DNA from: Prostheceraeus crozeri
Taxonomy: Eukaryota > Platyhelminthes > Polycladida > Euryleptidae
Assembly: GCA_907163375.1 (NCBI GenBank)
Contig: CAJQUW010012889.1
Span: 1-64,000, forward strand
Length of the DNA stretch: 64,000 nt
Reading direction: 5' to 3'
The notes under the pieces were generated by a model. That model saw only the letters and a program-made list of their open reading frames with translations. It was not told where the DNA came from and made no database searches. A program made the position numbers and the translations under genes. Shown piece by piece: positions 22,830 to 33,676 of this stretch; within the stretch, counting starts at the first letter, position 1, and the number at the start of each line of letters is the position of its first letter.

Positions 22830-23812
22830 AGGCTAATGCTAAAAAGTCAAAGCTCCTTTAATTTGGGTGAGTCTAGTTAAAATGCTTAATTTAAGCAAGT
22901 TACGAAACTGCCCATGGGATCCTTAGCAAGCATCATGACAATGCTCTTTATTAGCAGCATCGAGAAAAGAGCACTTCATGCACAGCATATATAACATTCC
23001 AAAATGTATGTGACGATTGCTTCGCACTCCCAGATGGACAAGAAAGTGCTTTTGTGTTTCAATCAATTCCGAATGCACAGAGCAGAATTGCAAAAACAAA
23101 ATAAACAATGAATTCGTCTTGGAAGTGAGTTCGAATTCTACAAAAAATCCAGCCAAGAAGAATATCTTTATTAATTTCAATTCAAACATTTCATCAACAA
23201 CGAAGTTAGCCACCATCAGAAATGAGAGAAAATGAATAACAGGGCGCTGTTCACAATCAACTTCGAATCAAAAGCACATACAACAGTTTGATAAAATCCT
23301 CCGGCTGAATGATTATCCGAAAGACCTCATCAAGCTATCAAAAGATGAACCGGAAAGAAAACGAAAAAATATCGCTTATCTACCAAAAGCAGATGCTACG
23401 TCAAAGTGCCATCTCCGATCGGCTCATCTACCCCACGCTCACATCTTTTTGTAAATAATGGATTTGTCCAATAGCTGCGTCTCTATTTCGTCTTCTTCAT
23501 CGCAGCAACAAAACCAGGAGACGTTCTAAATTGACTGTATGATTTCTTCACACCAACCACAACTGATAAAATTGTGTAGTTGAACGATTTTATCATCACG
23601 ATAAATCGTTGCAATGTGAACAGCAGAGCCCAACGATAACTTGTTGATCTGAGAAAATGAAATTATCGTTACGATTTTATCATCATCGATATCGTTCTAG
23701 TGTCAACGCGCCTTTAGTTAACGTCTTGGTTACTGAGCTGGAAGTAAGTTGAGTGGCTTGTCGTCTCTTCTTCTGTTTGACTCACAGAATTAGACAGGTC
23801 GTCTCTTCTTCT

Positions 23813-24583
23813 GTTTGACTAGAAAGGAAACATTGGAACATGTCACGCTAATGAAATGGCACAATCTGCTGACATAATACCATAGCAATCGAACAATGAG
23901 CAGCCAGTTCAACATTAAACAGGCCTCATTGTGCGACGTTTCAGTGAGTGTTATCAAACGGATCACACAGCAAAGCGACACAGTCGATGTCAAGTGCTAC
24001 AGAGAAGTTTGTGAACGTTTTTTCGTGCGCCTGCTAACTTTTTTAAATAAAGATCGGAGGGCCAAACATTATTGAGAAAACTTTGGCGCAATGATCTAAA
24101 TTGTTCGAATCTGAAGGAATCGTGGCAATCGGAGCATTTTGAAAGAATTCAGAGCAATCCGCAAGCGACGCACGACTATTTTTCCTATCTTTGCAAGGTA
24201 TTAAAAATTTCTTTTTGCCCACTTAATAAGTTCCTGCATGTGCCATCGTTTTGAATCAGTTTGCACTTCTAGCAAAGTGATACGATTAAACAGTCTAATT
24301 CTGTGGTTTGACTATAAGAAAGGAAACATTGGAACATGTAACGTTAGTGAAATGTCACAATCTGCTGACATAATACCATAGCAATCGAACAATGAGCAGT
24401 CAGTTCAGCATTAAACACGCCAAATTGTGCTAAGTTTCAGTGACTGTTATCAACCGGATCACACCGCAAAGAGACACAGGCGATGTCAAGTTCTACACAG
24501 AAGTTTGTGAATGTTTTTTTATGCGCCTGCTAACTTTTCTAATAATGATCGGAGGGCCCAACATTATCGACAAATTATCGCGT
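23813..24583 (+). repeat. Direct duplication of ~270 bp
   Basis: Copies at about 23,813-24,085 and 24,306-24,583 share long identical runs such as CACAATCTGCTGACATAATA and differ throughout by scattered substitutions, roughly one base in ten. Both begin near GTTTGACT(ATA)AGAAAGGAAAC. The plus-strand conceptual translation is similar in both but is not a family I know. This may be a tandem duplication or two copies of a repeat. Confidence 0.8.
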
Positions 24584-24624
24584 TTTGAAAGTCGGGTGAA
24601 GCGGTTTTGTAGGATAACCGTACC

Positions 24625-24794
24625 ACACCTTTTCCATGTATATTTCAGATATTTCCAGATGGATTTCAGATTTCTCCAATTGAAAAATTTCTCAAATTTG
24701 AAAATATCTTAAATCCAAATGGAAATGTCTCAAATTCATTTGGAAAGATCTGAAATCGATTTGAAAGTATCTGAAATATACATGGAAAAGGTGT
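24625..24794. repeat. Fold-back element, ~170 bp
   Basis: The ends ACACCTTTTCCATGTATATT and its inverse pair as ~28-bp arms. The interior is made of degenerate TTTCAGAT/ATCTGAAA words in both directions, so nearly the whole unit folds on itself. It looks like a small inverted-repeat transposable element. Confidence 0.8.
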
Positions 24795-25469
24795 AGAAGA
24801 TATTGCACTGCAGCGTCATAACAAAGATGTCTAAAGTGATAGAAATCACATAGAAATTAGCAATACCATAGACAGTCCTTGAATGGAAATTGCACGAAAA
24901 TTATGACACACTTCGGGGGGAACTTAGTGGGGGCAAAAAGCAAATTTTTCGAGCTTGTTTTCTGGTTGGCATTCATATTTATCAAGTCAATTTGTGATCT
25001 CAGTGGTTGCCCATTAACTAAAGATCATGACATGATCTTGCTTTTGTATATTGAATTTACAAAATACAGCAGCGACTCGGTGACAAAGAAAGAAATCGTT
25101 AAAACGTTCTGTACGCTCATCATTTCGAAATATCGTTCCCATAATCTATCAAGAGTATAATTAGACACATGTGCAACTTGTAGTGTCGATTTACAGAACA
25201 TGCATTGCTCCAGAGACTTTCAAAATCTTTGCATGCTTTCGAATATCAGTTTCCACAATATGATAACACTATGTAACATATATAATTCACTGATTGATCG
25301 AAAAGTTCCAGCGACATTTCATTTATCTGAGTGATGATTGTAGGTAAAAAAGCTTTCAGTGTGTTTATTCCAGAAGAGCGCTCCCTTGTTCAAATGAGAA
25401 ATTATCCAATAATTAGAATTTCTATCTGTGAATTCTTGAGATGTTCTTACAACGACTGCACTGACCACT

Positions 25470-26024
25470 TTAATTATAACTCTGTGAACTAATCTTTAAT
25501 TCGCATTCCAGCATTGAAAAATTGAATCTTTTGTCCTCAGCATTGGCAAGTGCGATATCAGGGTTGGTGCTCGCTACGGTTAAATTAGCTTTATTCAGCG
25601 AATGCACAACCGTAACGTCGAGTGTTGATGTCTGATCCAGATTCCAGGATGGAAGCAAAATATCTGCTGGGCGGCGCTGGTCAATACCCTCCCCTGCTCC
25701 TTGTTCAAGCTTTGTAGATAAATGACTTCTTCGACAAAAGTCAAAAATGCAGTCTCTCAATGCATTGTGACGACTAAGAAAACCTGAGGGTACTTGCATG
25801 TGAGTGCATGATGACCAAATTGATCCAGGACTTTTCTTTTGTTTGATGAATAAAGTGGGGTGGGTGGATCCATCTAGAAAAGTATCTAATCTCATCCACC
25901 ATTTCAATAGTACCTGCATCTCATTTGGATTGAGATGCAAGGCGAGGCCAAGGGAAGTCATCGCACGAAGCCAACTGGATACATTTGGTGAACTCACACG
26001 AAGAAGTCTGTATTGATGCAACAA
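25470..26024 (-). pseudogene. Fragment of a retroelement ORF, nuclease-like C-terminal part
   Basis: The frame encodes 184 residues. From LRAMTSLGLALHLNPNEMQV through SRHNALRDCIFDFCRRSHLS to RRPADILLPSW and TLDVTVVHSLN it follows the C-terminal block common in RT-bearing retroelement proteins of marine invertebrates. The spaced D and D-V-T residues recall a PD-(D/E)XK nuclease core; that last point is inference. The usual Cys/His cluster before the HNALRD motif is not evident, and no RT is seen upstream. It is probably a fragment. Confidence 0.45.
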
Positions 26025-26638
26025 TGTTCATTAAAATGTCAAAGTCGAACTCTTCAATTGACTTTAATAATTTGGACTGGGATATCCGCTCATCCGAAAA
26101 CGATGTGTCTTCCTGATTATAACTGTCACATACAATCAGATTGTCTCTAGTTGAACTTCTTCAACTTCAACGCTTTGACAACTACATTCGTATCTCATAA
26201 TAGCCTGTGCCATTTCATTCCTTTTATCGTATTACATGTTCATGTTCGTGTTTAACTCTCGAAATTTCATCATAGATATGAATAGTCTATTGACCATTTA
26301 TCTATTATTTTTTACACGCAAAACTTCACACATAGATGATGTGATGGGCCCTTAAATCGTGTTGCTTTCATGCACTGATTAGCAGGTTATTGAGGACTTA
26401 CGAAAAGCGCTTGCGCTTCTCCACAAACAGCTTTCGTATCCGCTGCATGGGAGAAGTGATAATCAAGAATCTGGAGCGGGAATTAAATCGGAGCGGAGTG
26501 GATAGGTGAGGTAAAGCGTGTAGAGCACAGCCGAGTGGAGATTAGGTTGGAGCGGAGCGATTTTGAACTGATCAGAGCATGCATAAATTCGTGAATACAT
26601 GAAGGCATTGGCCTGCCAAACAAAGTAACGCCTTATGC
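26025..26638. other. No gene recognised
   Basis: I see no coding frame. The stretch has a slightly repeated GGAGCGGA-type word (26,476-26,570) that recurs at 31,240-31,290. Confidence 0.4.
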
Positions 26639-26702
26639 ACTGTAAACCGTGAATATCCGTTAAAATTAACAGCTAAAATTAGTTTCACGGTTATTTTACA
26701 GT
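26639..26702. repeat. Small hairpin
   Basis: ACTGTAAA.CCGTGAA at the left is inverted as TTCACGGTTATTTTACAGT at the right, with mismatches. It looks like a solo small inverted-repeat element. Confidence 0.65.
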
Positions 26703-26769
26703 CTGAACTGTATAGATTATTCCTGAAACTGTTATTTCTGAAGCCCAAACAAGTCGATGCATCGCTTAT

Positions 26770-27148
26770 CCTAAGAAGTGGGTCTATCTCTCGGGGCGTC
26801 TCATCCTACTGTAAGAAAGAACATAGGCCTATATCCGTACCGAATCTCTGGCCTACATGAATTGACTGATGCCGATCATGACAAGCGTCTTCAGTACTGC
26901 GTTTGGTTCAAGGAAAATCTAAATGAAAACAATGTGCTCGATAAGACTTTCTTTTCTGATGAAGCTTGGTTTCATCTATCAAGGCATATCAGCAGCCAGA
27001 GTTACCGAATATGGTCTAGTGAAAACCCACACGAATTTGTTGAGAAGCCATTACATTCTCTCAAGTCAAGAATACGAATGCTTGGGCCGATATTCAACTA
27101 TTATTGCAAAAATTATTTGACAAAATTATTGCTTCACTCGTTGACGAA
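26770..27148 (+). pseudogene. Mariner-type transposase, N-terminal/central part
   Basis: The frame reads GASHPTVRKNIGLYPYRIS, then RLQYCVWFKENL, then FFSDEAWFHLSRHISSQSYR, whose Asp is the first catalytic residue of the IS630-Tc1-mariner DDE/D domain. IWSSENPHEFVEKPLHS follows, and then RMLGPIF. The match stops at a TTAA, where a piggyBac element begins. The frame resumes past that element at 30,538 with LSDDERFDCLF and YQDGATAHT. The N-terminal helix-turn-helix region is largely missing. The gene was therefore a degraded or intact mariner-type transposase before the piggyBac landed in it. Confidence 0.75.
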
Positions 27149-27152
27149 TTAA
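27149..27152. repeat. TTAA target site, left
   Basis: The TTAA duplication directly outside the piggyBac left end (CCTTTTCAAGGCTG). Its partner is at 30,534-30,537. Confidence 0.85.
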
Positions 27153-27945
27153 CCTTTTCAAGGCTGAATAAATTCCTTTGGCCGAAAAAAATATTTCGCT
27201 CTTTTTTTTGCACCATTGTTGCCTAATTAGGATATAAAGACAAGCAAAACAAAAAAAAATTGGGTGCCACTCCTTCTTTTTTGACTTGTATCATGTATGA
27301 TACATTAGTCGTCAAAGGTATAAGATATATTTTTCAATTGTTTGTAGATTTCCCAGTTTTCGAGCTATGTTTGTAGGCATATTAAATTAATTAGGCTAAT
27401 TGATTCGATCCAAATCAGACTTTGATGCCTATCGGCTGCCTATCTAGCAGTCCTAGAGCTAGAAACAAAATGAGCTCACGTGATTCAACAATTTACTGAA
27501 AAATTACAAAAAAGTTTCTATTACAAAAAGCAGTTTACTGAATGAAAACTTGACTGAAACATTTTATCAAAAAATATGAACGATCTGGAATACTTCTAAC
27601 AAATGTACAATAGAGTGAATAGACTCTAGCAGTTTAGATTACAGATTTACCTACTATTGAAAAAAATTTACATGCATTATTGTAGGCCTACATATGCTGC
27701 TTCAAGTCGTGTGTTGATGCACCAGTTGCACAGGACATAGGACAGAAAAATCAAGGTCCAACAAAATACACTGTACAATTCATAACTAGGAGTCCTGCGC
27801 ATGCATGCTCAGGAAGCAGTTCCGCTCCGGTCGAATGCACAAGAAAACTTGGCATTTCAAGCAACGAGTTTGCGTCAATCTTGCGCAAAACTTGCACCTC
27901 ATTCGCTTGTCGGCCGTCAGCATTTCGGGATAGTGACCGTAGCCA

Positions 27946-29592
27946 TCACGCAATATGCTGAGCTGAGGAGTGCTTTGAAGGCCGCGGGTCTTCTATATCA
28001 CTGGTGAAAGACTGATCACCACTTTCAGCTCTTGGCCTGCCTCTCTTTCGGGTTTGAGTTTGAAGACTGGATTTGTCCTTCAGGATCAATGCTTGCGACA
28101 CTCGCGTGGTAAAAGAAAGGAGATCCAGTTGAGATCGCTCTTGCAAAACATCACATTCTCTCTTGTAATGGATCCATCCGTTCACCACGCTGAGATGGAG
28201 GCACCATAAGAAGATTGGTCTGTACCATTTCTTGCTTTTGTGTCCCACTCGATACAATGCCATAAGCATGTCAAACTTGTCGACACCACCCATGTGGGCG
28301 TTGTAATGTCGAACAATGGCAGGACATTGTACGGCAACTTTCTTCTTTTGCTTTCTGTCAAACCTCTGAACAGTGGTGATTGGATCAACTGCGACATAAG
28401 TGGATGTCAGCTGTACGCATCGGCTATCCATCCATCGCACTACAGCTATGTCGTGCTCTCTTTCCGTCCAACAATCGAAAGAGCCTCTACCAGCCTTTGC
28501 CAACTCACATTGCGAGCGAACCTGACATCCTCTCAATCGGTTTGATCGTATCGTTCCGATTGAGTATATGCCGAGCGCCTTCAATTTTACCTGCAATTCC
28601 AAGAAGTTGAAATAATTGTCGAAATAAACGATGTGGTTCTTCTGAGAAGTCAGAGTTTCACAAAGTTTCAAAACCATGTCTCCTGAAACAAATCCACAGG
28701 AATCTGCCACTTCTTGTGACTTTCCGTCATAAACGAAGAAATCGTGGGTGAATCCGTCAGTTCCGTTCCGGGAGATAATCTTGAAACCCCACTTATGAGG
28801 CTTGTTCGGCACATATTGACGAAGACGTGTCTTCCCTTTGAAAGGGACAATCTGTTCGTCTATTGAATGTCTTTGTTCCTGGAACATTTTCAAGCAGTTT
28901 CCACGAATGAAATGAAGAAGTGGGCGCACCTTGAAAAGACGATCGTATTCAGGATCATCACGATCACGAATGATTTCGTCATTATCAGCGAAGTGTATGA
29001 ATCGGCTGATATTTTTGAACTTGTCTCTCGCCATGTGATCGGCGATTGCAGGCAGTCTGAAATCATTTGACCAATACATATCGTACCGTGGCAAGGGAAC
29101 AACCCCCATTCGTCTCAAGATACCAAGATACATCTCCAGGTCATCTGCATCAATTCTAAAGGATAAACCGTTTTGAACAGAATATAGGTTAGTCATATTC
29201 ACGACATATTGCGTGAGAGATTCACTCCAGTATTTTGAAAAGTATTCTAAAGGATCCTTCAAATCAACAATGTCATCTTTAGATTCAGAAACAAATGATA
29301 ATTCTTTCATTGGCTTTCGCAAATGACAGAAAGACAATGTTGATCCACTACTCTGACTTGCAGAAGTCGAAGATGTCTGTGGCTGCTGTTCTTCGTCAAT
29401 CAAAACTTCATCGGAGTCACTGATGTCAGAATCATTACTTTCTCCTGAATCGCTAGATTCAGTCCCATCTGTGTCCTCTTCATCGCAGTCGGAGACATCA
29501 GCATCGGGCAGAAGAGCGAACGTGCAGACTCGGCGTCCATAACGATTCAATTTGTAGATGATGTCACCATCCATCCTGCAACAAAAACCCAA
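27946..29592 (-). CDS. piggyBac transposase, intact
   Basis: The frame gives 548 codons with no internal stop. After an acidic, Ser-rich N terminus (to about residue 85) comes the DDE_Tnp_1_7 fold: DPLEYFSKYW and RMGVVPLPRYDMYWS lead to the catalytic segment SIDEQIVPFKGKTRLRQYVP (first Asp), then HIVYFDNYFNFLEL (second Asp), then YNAHMGGVDKFDMLMALYR (third Asp, with the family GVD pattern). It cuts and rejoins DNA at TTAA. The C terminus is basic and Ser-rich (RKRGRPR, a likely nuclear signal) and lacks the clear Cys-rich finger seen in some relatives. It lies alone inside the piggyBac ends. It could be functional as transposase; host domestication is unlikely because the ends are still in place. 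Confidence 0.93.
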   Translation of the reverse strand: MGFCCRMDGDIIYKLNRYGRRVCTFALLPDADVSDCDEEDTDGTESSDSGESNDSDISDSDEVLIDEEQQPQTSSTSASQSSGSTLSFCHLRKPMKELSFVSESKDDIVDLKDPLEYFSKYWSESLTQYVVNMTNLYSVQNGLSFRIDADDLEMYLGILRRMGVVPLPRYDMYWSNDFRLPAIADHMARDKFKNISRFIHFADNDEIIRDRDDPEYDRLFKVRPLLHFIRGNCLKMFQEQRHSIDEQIVPFKGKTRLRQYVPNKPHKWGFKIISRNGTDGFTHDFFVYDGKSQEVADSCGFVSGDMVLKLCETLTSQKNHIVYFDNYFNFLELQVKLKALGIYSIGTIRSNRLRGCQVRSQCELAKAGRGSFDCWTEREHDIAVVRWMDSRCVQLTSTYVAVDPITTVQRFDRKQKKKVAVQCPAIVRHYNAHMGGVDKFDMLMALYRVGHKSKKWYRPIFLWCLHLSVVNGWIHYKRECDVLQERSQLDLLSFTTRVSQALILKDKSSLQTQTRKRGRPRAESGDQSFTSDIEDPRPSKHSSAQHIA

Positions 29593-29756
29593 TGCAGATG
29601 ATGCATTGTTTACTGTGGCGATGTTTCTGTCGGAGCTGATACTGGTAGCTGATACTGAGTGAGACAGCTTTCTCGAGAGGTCAACGCACGCTACAAACAG
29701 CGAGGATAATTATCATACTCATGATAAAAGCATTGCATTGCTACAAACTTCTCATA

Positions 29757-29836
29757 TCACCCGTGTAGCCGAGTGGCTTAGATAGGTGGCCGCCTAGCTG
29801 ATGGTGGGCGGTTCGAACCCGCGTGGGAATATTTTT
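29757..29836 (+). ncRNA. tRNA-like sequence inside the piggyBac element
   Basis: TAGCCGAGTGG fits a Pol III A box and GGTTCGAACCC fits a B box about 34 bases on. A T-run follows at 29,831. Hand folding gives partial D, anticodon and T arms but no proper variable region or acceptor stem, so I do not call a functional tRNA. It may be a tRNA relic or the head of a tRNA-derived SINE lying between the transposase start and the element's right end. Confidence 0.4.
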
Positions 29837-30533
29837 TAGCATGTTGATGCTTGTTGACTTTCTGTACGCCCCATGTGCATAAATTATATTTTCATTTACG
29901 ATGCATTATTTCAATGTCAGACTTGTTCCATGTTAGGTACACCTACAGCTAAATTATGACATGAATTATAGAAAGCTACATTGTACATGCAGCCTATTGT
30001 ATTTGTAGATGGATTCCTGATAATTGAAGAACTACCACTACGTGTATGATCTAATTGACTACCTAACTTAGTCGAATTTCGTCTTTTGTGGATCAAATCG
30101 ATTCATTTTGTGTCGGTCTAAAGTATCACATATGAAACAAGCTCATGAAAATCTCAAGATACCATCAGAGTCTGAAGTATCATATATGATACAAATCTGA
30201 AATGCTGCTTTTCGGTGTGATACAATGATTTTCAATCAAAATAGATTAGTTGTTGGGATATTTGGGTACGTCTATAATGCGCTAGAATTTTTTTCTACTG
30301 ATTTATTGCTATATAATAGTGAGAGAGAAGCATCAAAGTTACTTACCTCAGAGCGTGCAAAGTCCACCTGATCAAATGCAATTATATTGAAATTCAGAGT
30401 CATTTAAACAAAACTCGCTCTTCTAGACATTTGATGAAGCTTCAAAGACGACGAAGCAAGTGTTCATTCAAAACTTACTCGCAGAATTTCCAAGAAAATG
30501 ACGAGTATTTTCGATACAACAGCCTTGAAAGGA

Positions 30534-30955
30534 TTAAGTGACGATGAAAGGTTTGACTGCTTATTTCTATCAAGATGGAGCAACTGCGCATACCACCAAT
30601 TCCTCAATTCGATATTTTAGTGCAATATTTCAAACAATGAAGGAGTTTAGCATCCGAGATTTCGGATTTGAATGACTTGGACTTTTACTGGTGGTTAACG
30701 ATGAAGCAGGAGGTTTACGGAAGCAGGTCACGAAATCTACAGGAGTCTAGAGAAAACAACCGACAGCAAATTGACGCTATCAGGCGCGAGGAAATTCACC
30801 GAATGTTTGAGAATATGAGACGTCGAATTGACATTTGTATTCGTGAACAAGGTGGACATTTTCATATGTTTTTGCAGTATGTAAATATATATTTTGTGAT
30901 CACACAGAAGTCGAAGTTTCTCACTTTTTATAATGCCGTGGCAATCTATTTCTAA
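30534..30955 (+). pseudogene. Mariner-type transposase, C-terminal part
   Basis: This part resumes after the piggyBac with LSDDERFDCLF, then in another frame YQDGATAHTTNSS (second catalytic Asp), then degraded sequence around SDLNDLDFYWWLTMKQEVYG (third acidic residue, where relatives have DLNPLDFYLW). REEIHRMFENMRRRIDICIR and GGHFHMFLQ form the C-terminal helix typical of invertebrate mariner-type enzymes. There are at least one frameshift and one in-frame stop, so the element is dead apart from the nested insertion. Confidence 0.75.
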
Positions 30956-31798
30956 GCGACAAAGTATTGCGCATGCATTGATTTATTAGGTGCACAGTGA
31001 CTTCATAAACGCACTGTACTTTTTATTCCTTGTATTTATGGTTTACAGGTATGATTGTTAATATAAGTCAATATGATTTACAAAATTAAATCATAATCTA
31101 TGTAATGGCATCTTAAAATAATTTAGAAATTTTTGATGCGTGATGAAATAATTTAATTAATTAAAAAAAAATTACTAATTGAGAGAATTAGTGATTTTTC
31201 GAATTATTACCGCATTAGTATATGCATTTATAATTATGGTGGAGAGCGGAGCTGATTATTGTCTTGGAGCGGAGTGGGTGAAATTATACCGCTCCAGCAC
31301 TTGCACTGCTCAGTCCTGTGACTAAGCAGGTAACAAATGAAGCAAGCATTATATGAAATAGCGATTCCAGAGATATTGGAATATTAGAGTGGCTTGATAA
31401 TCCATGAAAGAATTAGACCAAGATAGAACTGGTGAAAAATGACAAAACAGCCTATATAGCAATGTCAGCAGTCCAAATAATCCAATAATGGAAAAGCAAA
31501 ACAAGTCAGAATGAAATTTCGTTATCATAATAATATACATACCAATTATTGTCATTGGTGAATTGCCGCTAAGTTAAGACGATTCTTATTGCTATGTTTT
31601 CAGACATTTATAAGATAGATGACAAACTGAATAGCCTCTGTTGGGTTCATCGGTTGAGAAATGATTATTATGAAAACGTTCAACACTATGAATCTCAGTG
31701 AAAAGTTTGATTTCCTCAGTTTCAATTCTAAGGTCATGTGTTTCAAGAAATGTCTTATTCAGAATATTTTCATATAAAGATTTGATGCTCATTTTCAG
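30956..31798. other. Presumed intron or flank, no gene recognised
   Basis: AT-rich, with no coding motif. The end (TCATTTTCAG) is a good splice acceptor for the exon at 31,799. The GGAGCGGA-type words near 31,240-31,270 match those at 26,476-26,570. Confidence 0.45.
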
Positions 31799-32089
31799 CG
31801 GGAATGTGCAGTCGTCGTCGTGTAGAAAACACACAGCACGGTGCTACTAACACTGAGGAACGTGTCGAGTACTCTGGACCTCCCGCAGTAGATGTGTCAG
31901 ATACTTTGATGACTATCCAAAGAGACTTGGAGATCGGAGGCATCATATTTGAGATCGTAGTGTATGGAACAGAACCATCATCCAAGTGCTCACGGTTACA
32001 AATCAACATGAAAAATGACAGCGATAAAACGTTGGAGGATCTGGGAATAACGGATAAAGATGAAATTGATATTTTGACGAAGATGCCAA
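31799..32089 (+). CDS. Candidate host exon, phase 1-1, ~97-residue module
   Basis: The exon is bounded by TTTTCAG and a GTAAGT donor. It is 291 bases, an exact multiple of three, with phase 1 on both sides. The product has no signal or membrane segment. Its latter half, RLQINMKNDSDKTLEDLGIT and DEIDILTKMPS, aligns with the exon at 54,873-55,160 (RRNINMETEGEKNLKLLGVT, EIDVLTKIPS), about a third identical overall. Both end in the same codon context at the donor. So this is a repeated module, either in one long gene or in tandem paralogues. The family is unknown to me; a ubiquitin-like fold is possible from the LGI..DEI pattern, but that is speculation. Confidence 0.6.
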
Positions 32090-33670
32090 GTAAGTTCTCT
32101 GTAAAGATGAAATTGCATAAGGTGAACCGAACAAGAAAGAAGAGAATAGATGAAAGTTGTATGATAACAAATCTATTCCATAAATGTGCTTCTTTCTCAC
32201 TTTCCTGACTGACATTTTATGCACTTCGCATTCTGTGCGTGTGATAGCCTTTAGCGAAACGTATAGATCCATTGTTATACCATAGACATCGAATTCTGTC
32301 TTCAGCATTCGAATATTATGCAAATATTGAAAATTAATGATATAAGTATCAATGGAAAATTTAAAGAGTTTATTAAATGGAAGCTCACGATGCATCTAAT
32401 AAGAACTAGACCAACAACTTTGAATTTTGAAATGAAAATCATTGCGCAATTCACGAAAACGTTAACACTGTAGCTTCTCTCTACCTCACGACCGCATCCT
32501 GACATCGTAGTTTACCTGAAGTCCTCAGACACTTGAATTAATGGTGGAGGTGCTCAGTCATGCTGATGTGGACATCTACATCAGCATCCTGCCTCTCCAA
32601 TACCTCTTCAGATGCGGATCAAATCGTTTTCTGTCCTTAGATTATTTCTGCACCTCAGAATCACCATGTCCGAGGAAAGGCTGGTAGAACTGACCATATT
32701 GGCCGTTAATTACCCAGAGGCGTTCAGTCTTCTAAATTGACAATAAATTGAGCGGCTCGTAGAGACAATCCCGAGGCGGCTCTTCTGTCAATCGGAGGGG
32801 ATTGAAGAAGATTGATTTTGGTTCCAATTTTCTTCATTTCAAAATGAAAAGTCAATATGTCACGACCGGTTTAAATCCCGTAGTACCGTACAAGACCTTG
32901 TATAGCGCACCTAGCCGAACGGAAAGAGACATCATCCTCATCCACCAAAATTGCATGTGGGTCGGCATGCATAAGATCATGCTCAATAAGCCGATTTCTC
33001 CCAACAAACACTGGTTGTGGTATCGTCTCACAAACCCGGCAGAAAAAATCATGATTGCTTGCTTCAATCACTTCTAGTTCGACCAAATCATCTGCCTCCT
33101 CCTCATAGTTTACTTCTTCTATCCCCTGGCGGTCCGAGCAATTTTCCTCCCGCCGTATTTTAGCTGGCCTAGCCCCTCCTCCTTCTCCTCATCGTCCAAA
33201 TCCACTCATAGAAATTGACAACAATAAAACCTCTAGAATGGAAGTTAATCTTCATGCAATACACAATAGTGGCACATAAATCGCACGCATTTTCACTTAG
33301 ATACACTTGTCAACGTCTTAATCATTGGACTAGAATCAGTCACATGTGTAAATCTAAGCTCTTAATTGGTCATTCATGCCCCAACTTAGTTCCCCCGGAT
33401 GTGCCGCGACCTTGAGTCAATTTCCATTCTAGTCAACTTCAGATAAAGTTTATTTCTATGAATCCACTTGATGTTCCCGCCAGCGACGCGTGGAAGGCCA
33501 TGACTGCCGCGGGCGACGCACTAACACTACCCGCGGAGTCTGAGCTACTTAGAGAAAAGCAGCAAGTATCACCCTCAAAGGTGACTGGCCATTGATTGAG
33601 TTGCCGTGCTCCGCCTCTCGGAGCTCCTCTGTAACTCATGTGCTGTATTGGAACTCTGCTGATAACCTCC
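32090..33670. other. Presumed intron up to the Polinton; little recognised
   Basis: Most of this stretch shows no feature. A minus-strand coding-like piece at 32,871-33,200 is listed separately. A plus-strand frame at about 33,461-33,594 (MNPLDVPASDAWKAMTAAGD) looks coding in composition but is short, and I do not recognise it. Confidence 0.4.
32871..33200 (-). CDS. Coding-like fragment with CxxC...H...H pattern
   Basis: Open on the minus strand over about 110 codons: an acidic stretch (EEVNYEEEADDLVELEVIEA) leads into HDFFCRVCETIPQPVFVG and RLIEHDLMHADPH. The CxxC and the later H...H could form a zinc-finger-like knuckle. It could be an exon of a host gene on the opposite strand or a transposon fragment. 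I do not recognise the family, and splice borders are not clear. Confidence 0.3.
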
Positions 33671-33676
33671 TAACTG
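33671..33676. repeat. 6-bp target duplication of the Polinton, left
   Basis: TAACTG lies directly outside the left terminal repeat. The same six bases follow the right end at 51,663-51,668. Six bases is the Polinton target-site length. Confidence 0.95.

Larger units (their letters stand above)
27153..30533 (-). mobile_element. Complete piggyBac element nested in a mariner-type element
   Basis: The left end is CCTTTTCAAGGCTG and the reverse complement of the right end is TCCTTTCAAGGCTG (12 of 14 alike). TTAA flanks both, as expected for piggyBac. The 3381-bp body holds one open transposase on the minus strand. Removing the element and one TTAA leaves a mariner transposase reading from ...ASLVDE into LSDDERFDCLF, an independent confirmation of the boundaries. 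An open gene with paired ends means it may be young and possibly still mobile. Confidence 0.9.

Noticed and set aside
28240-28610. Plus-strand frames within the piggyBac
   Set aside because: Antisense shadows of the intact minus-strand transposase.
29757-29836. Functional tRNA gene
   Set aside because: Boxes A and B are present, but no proper acceptor stem or variable region can be folded.
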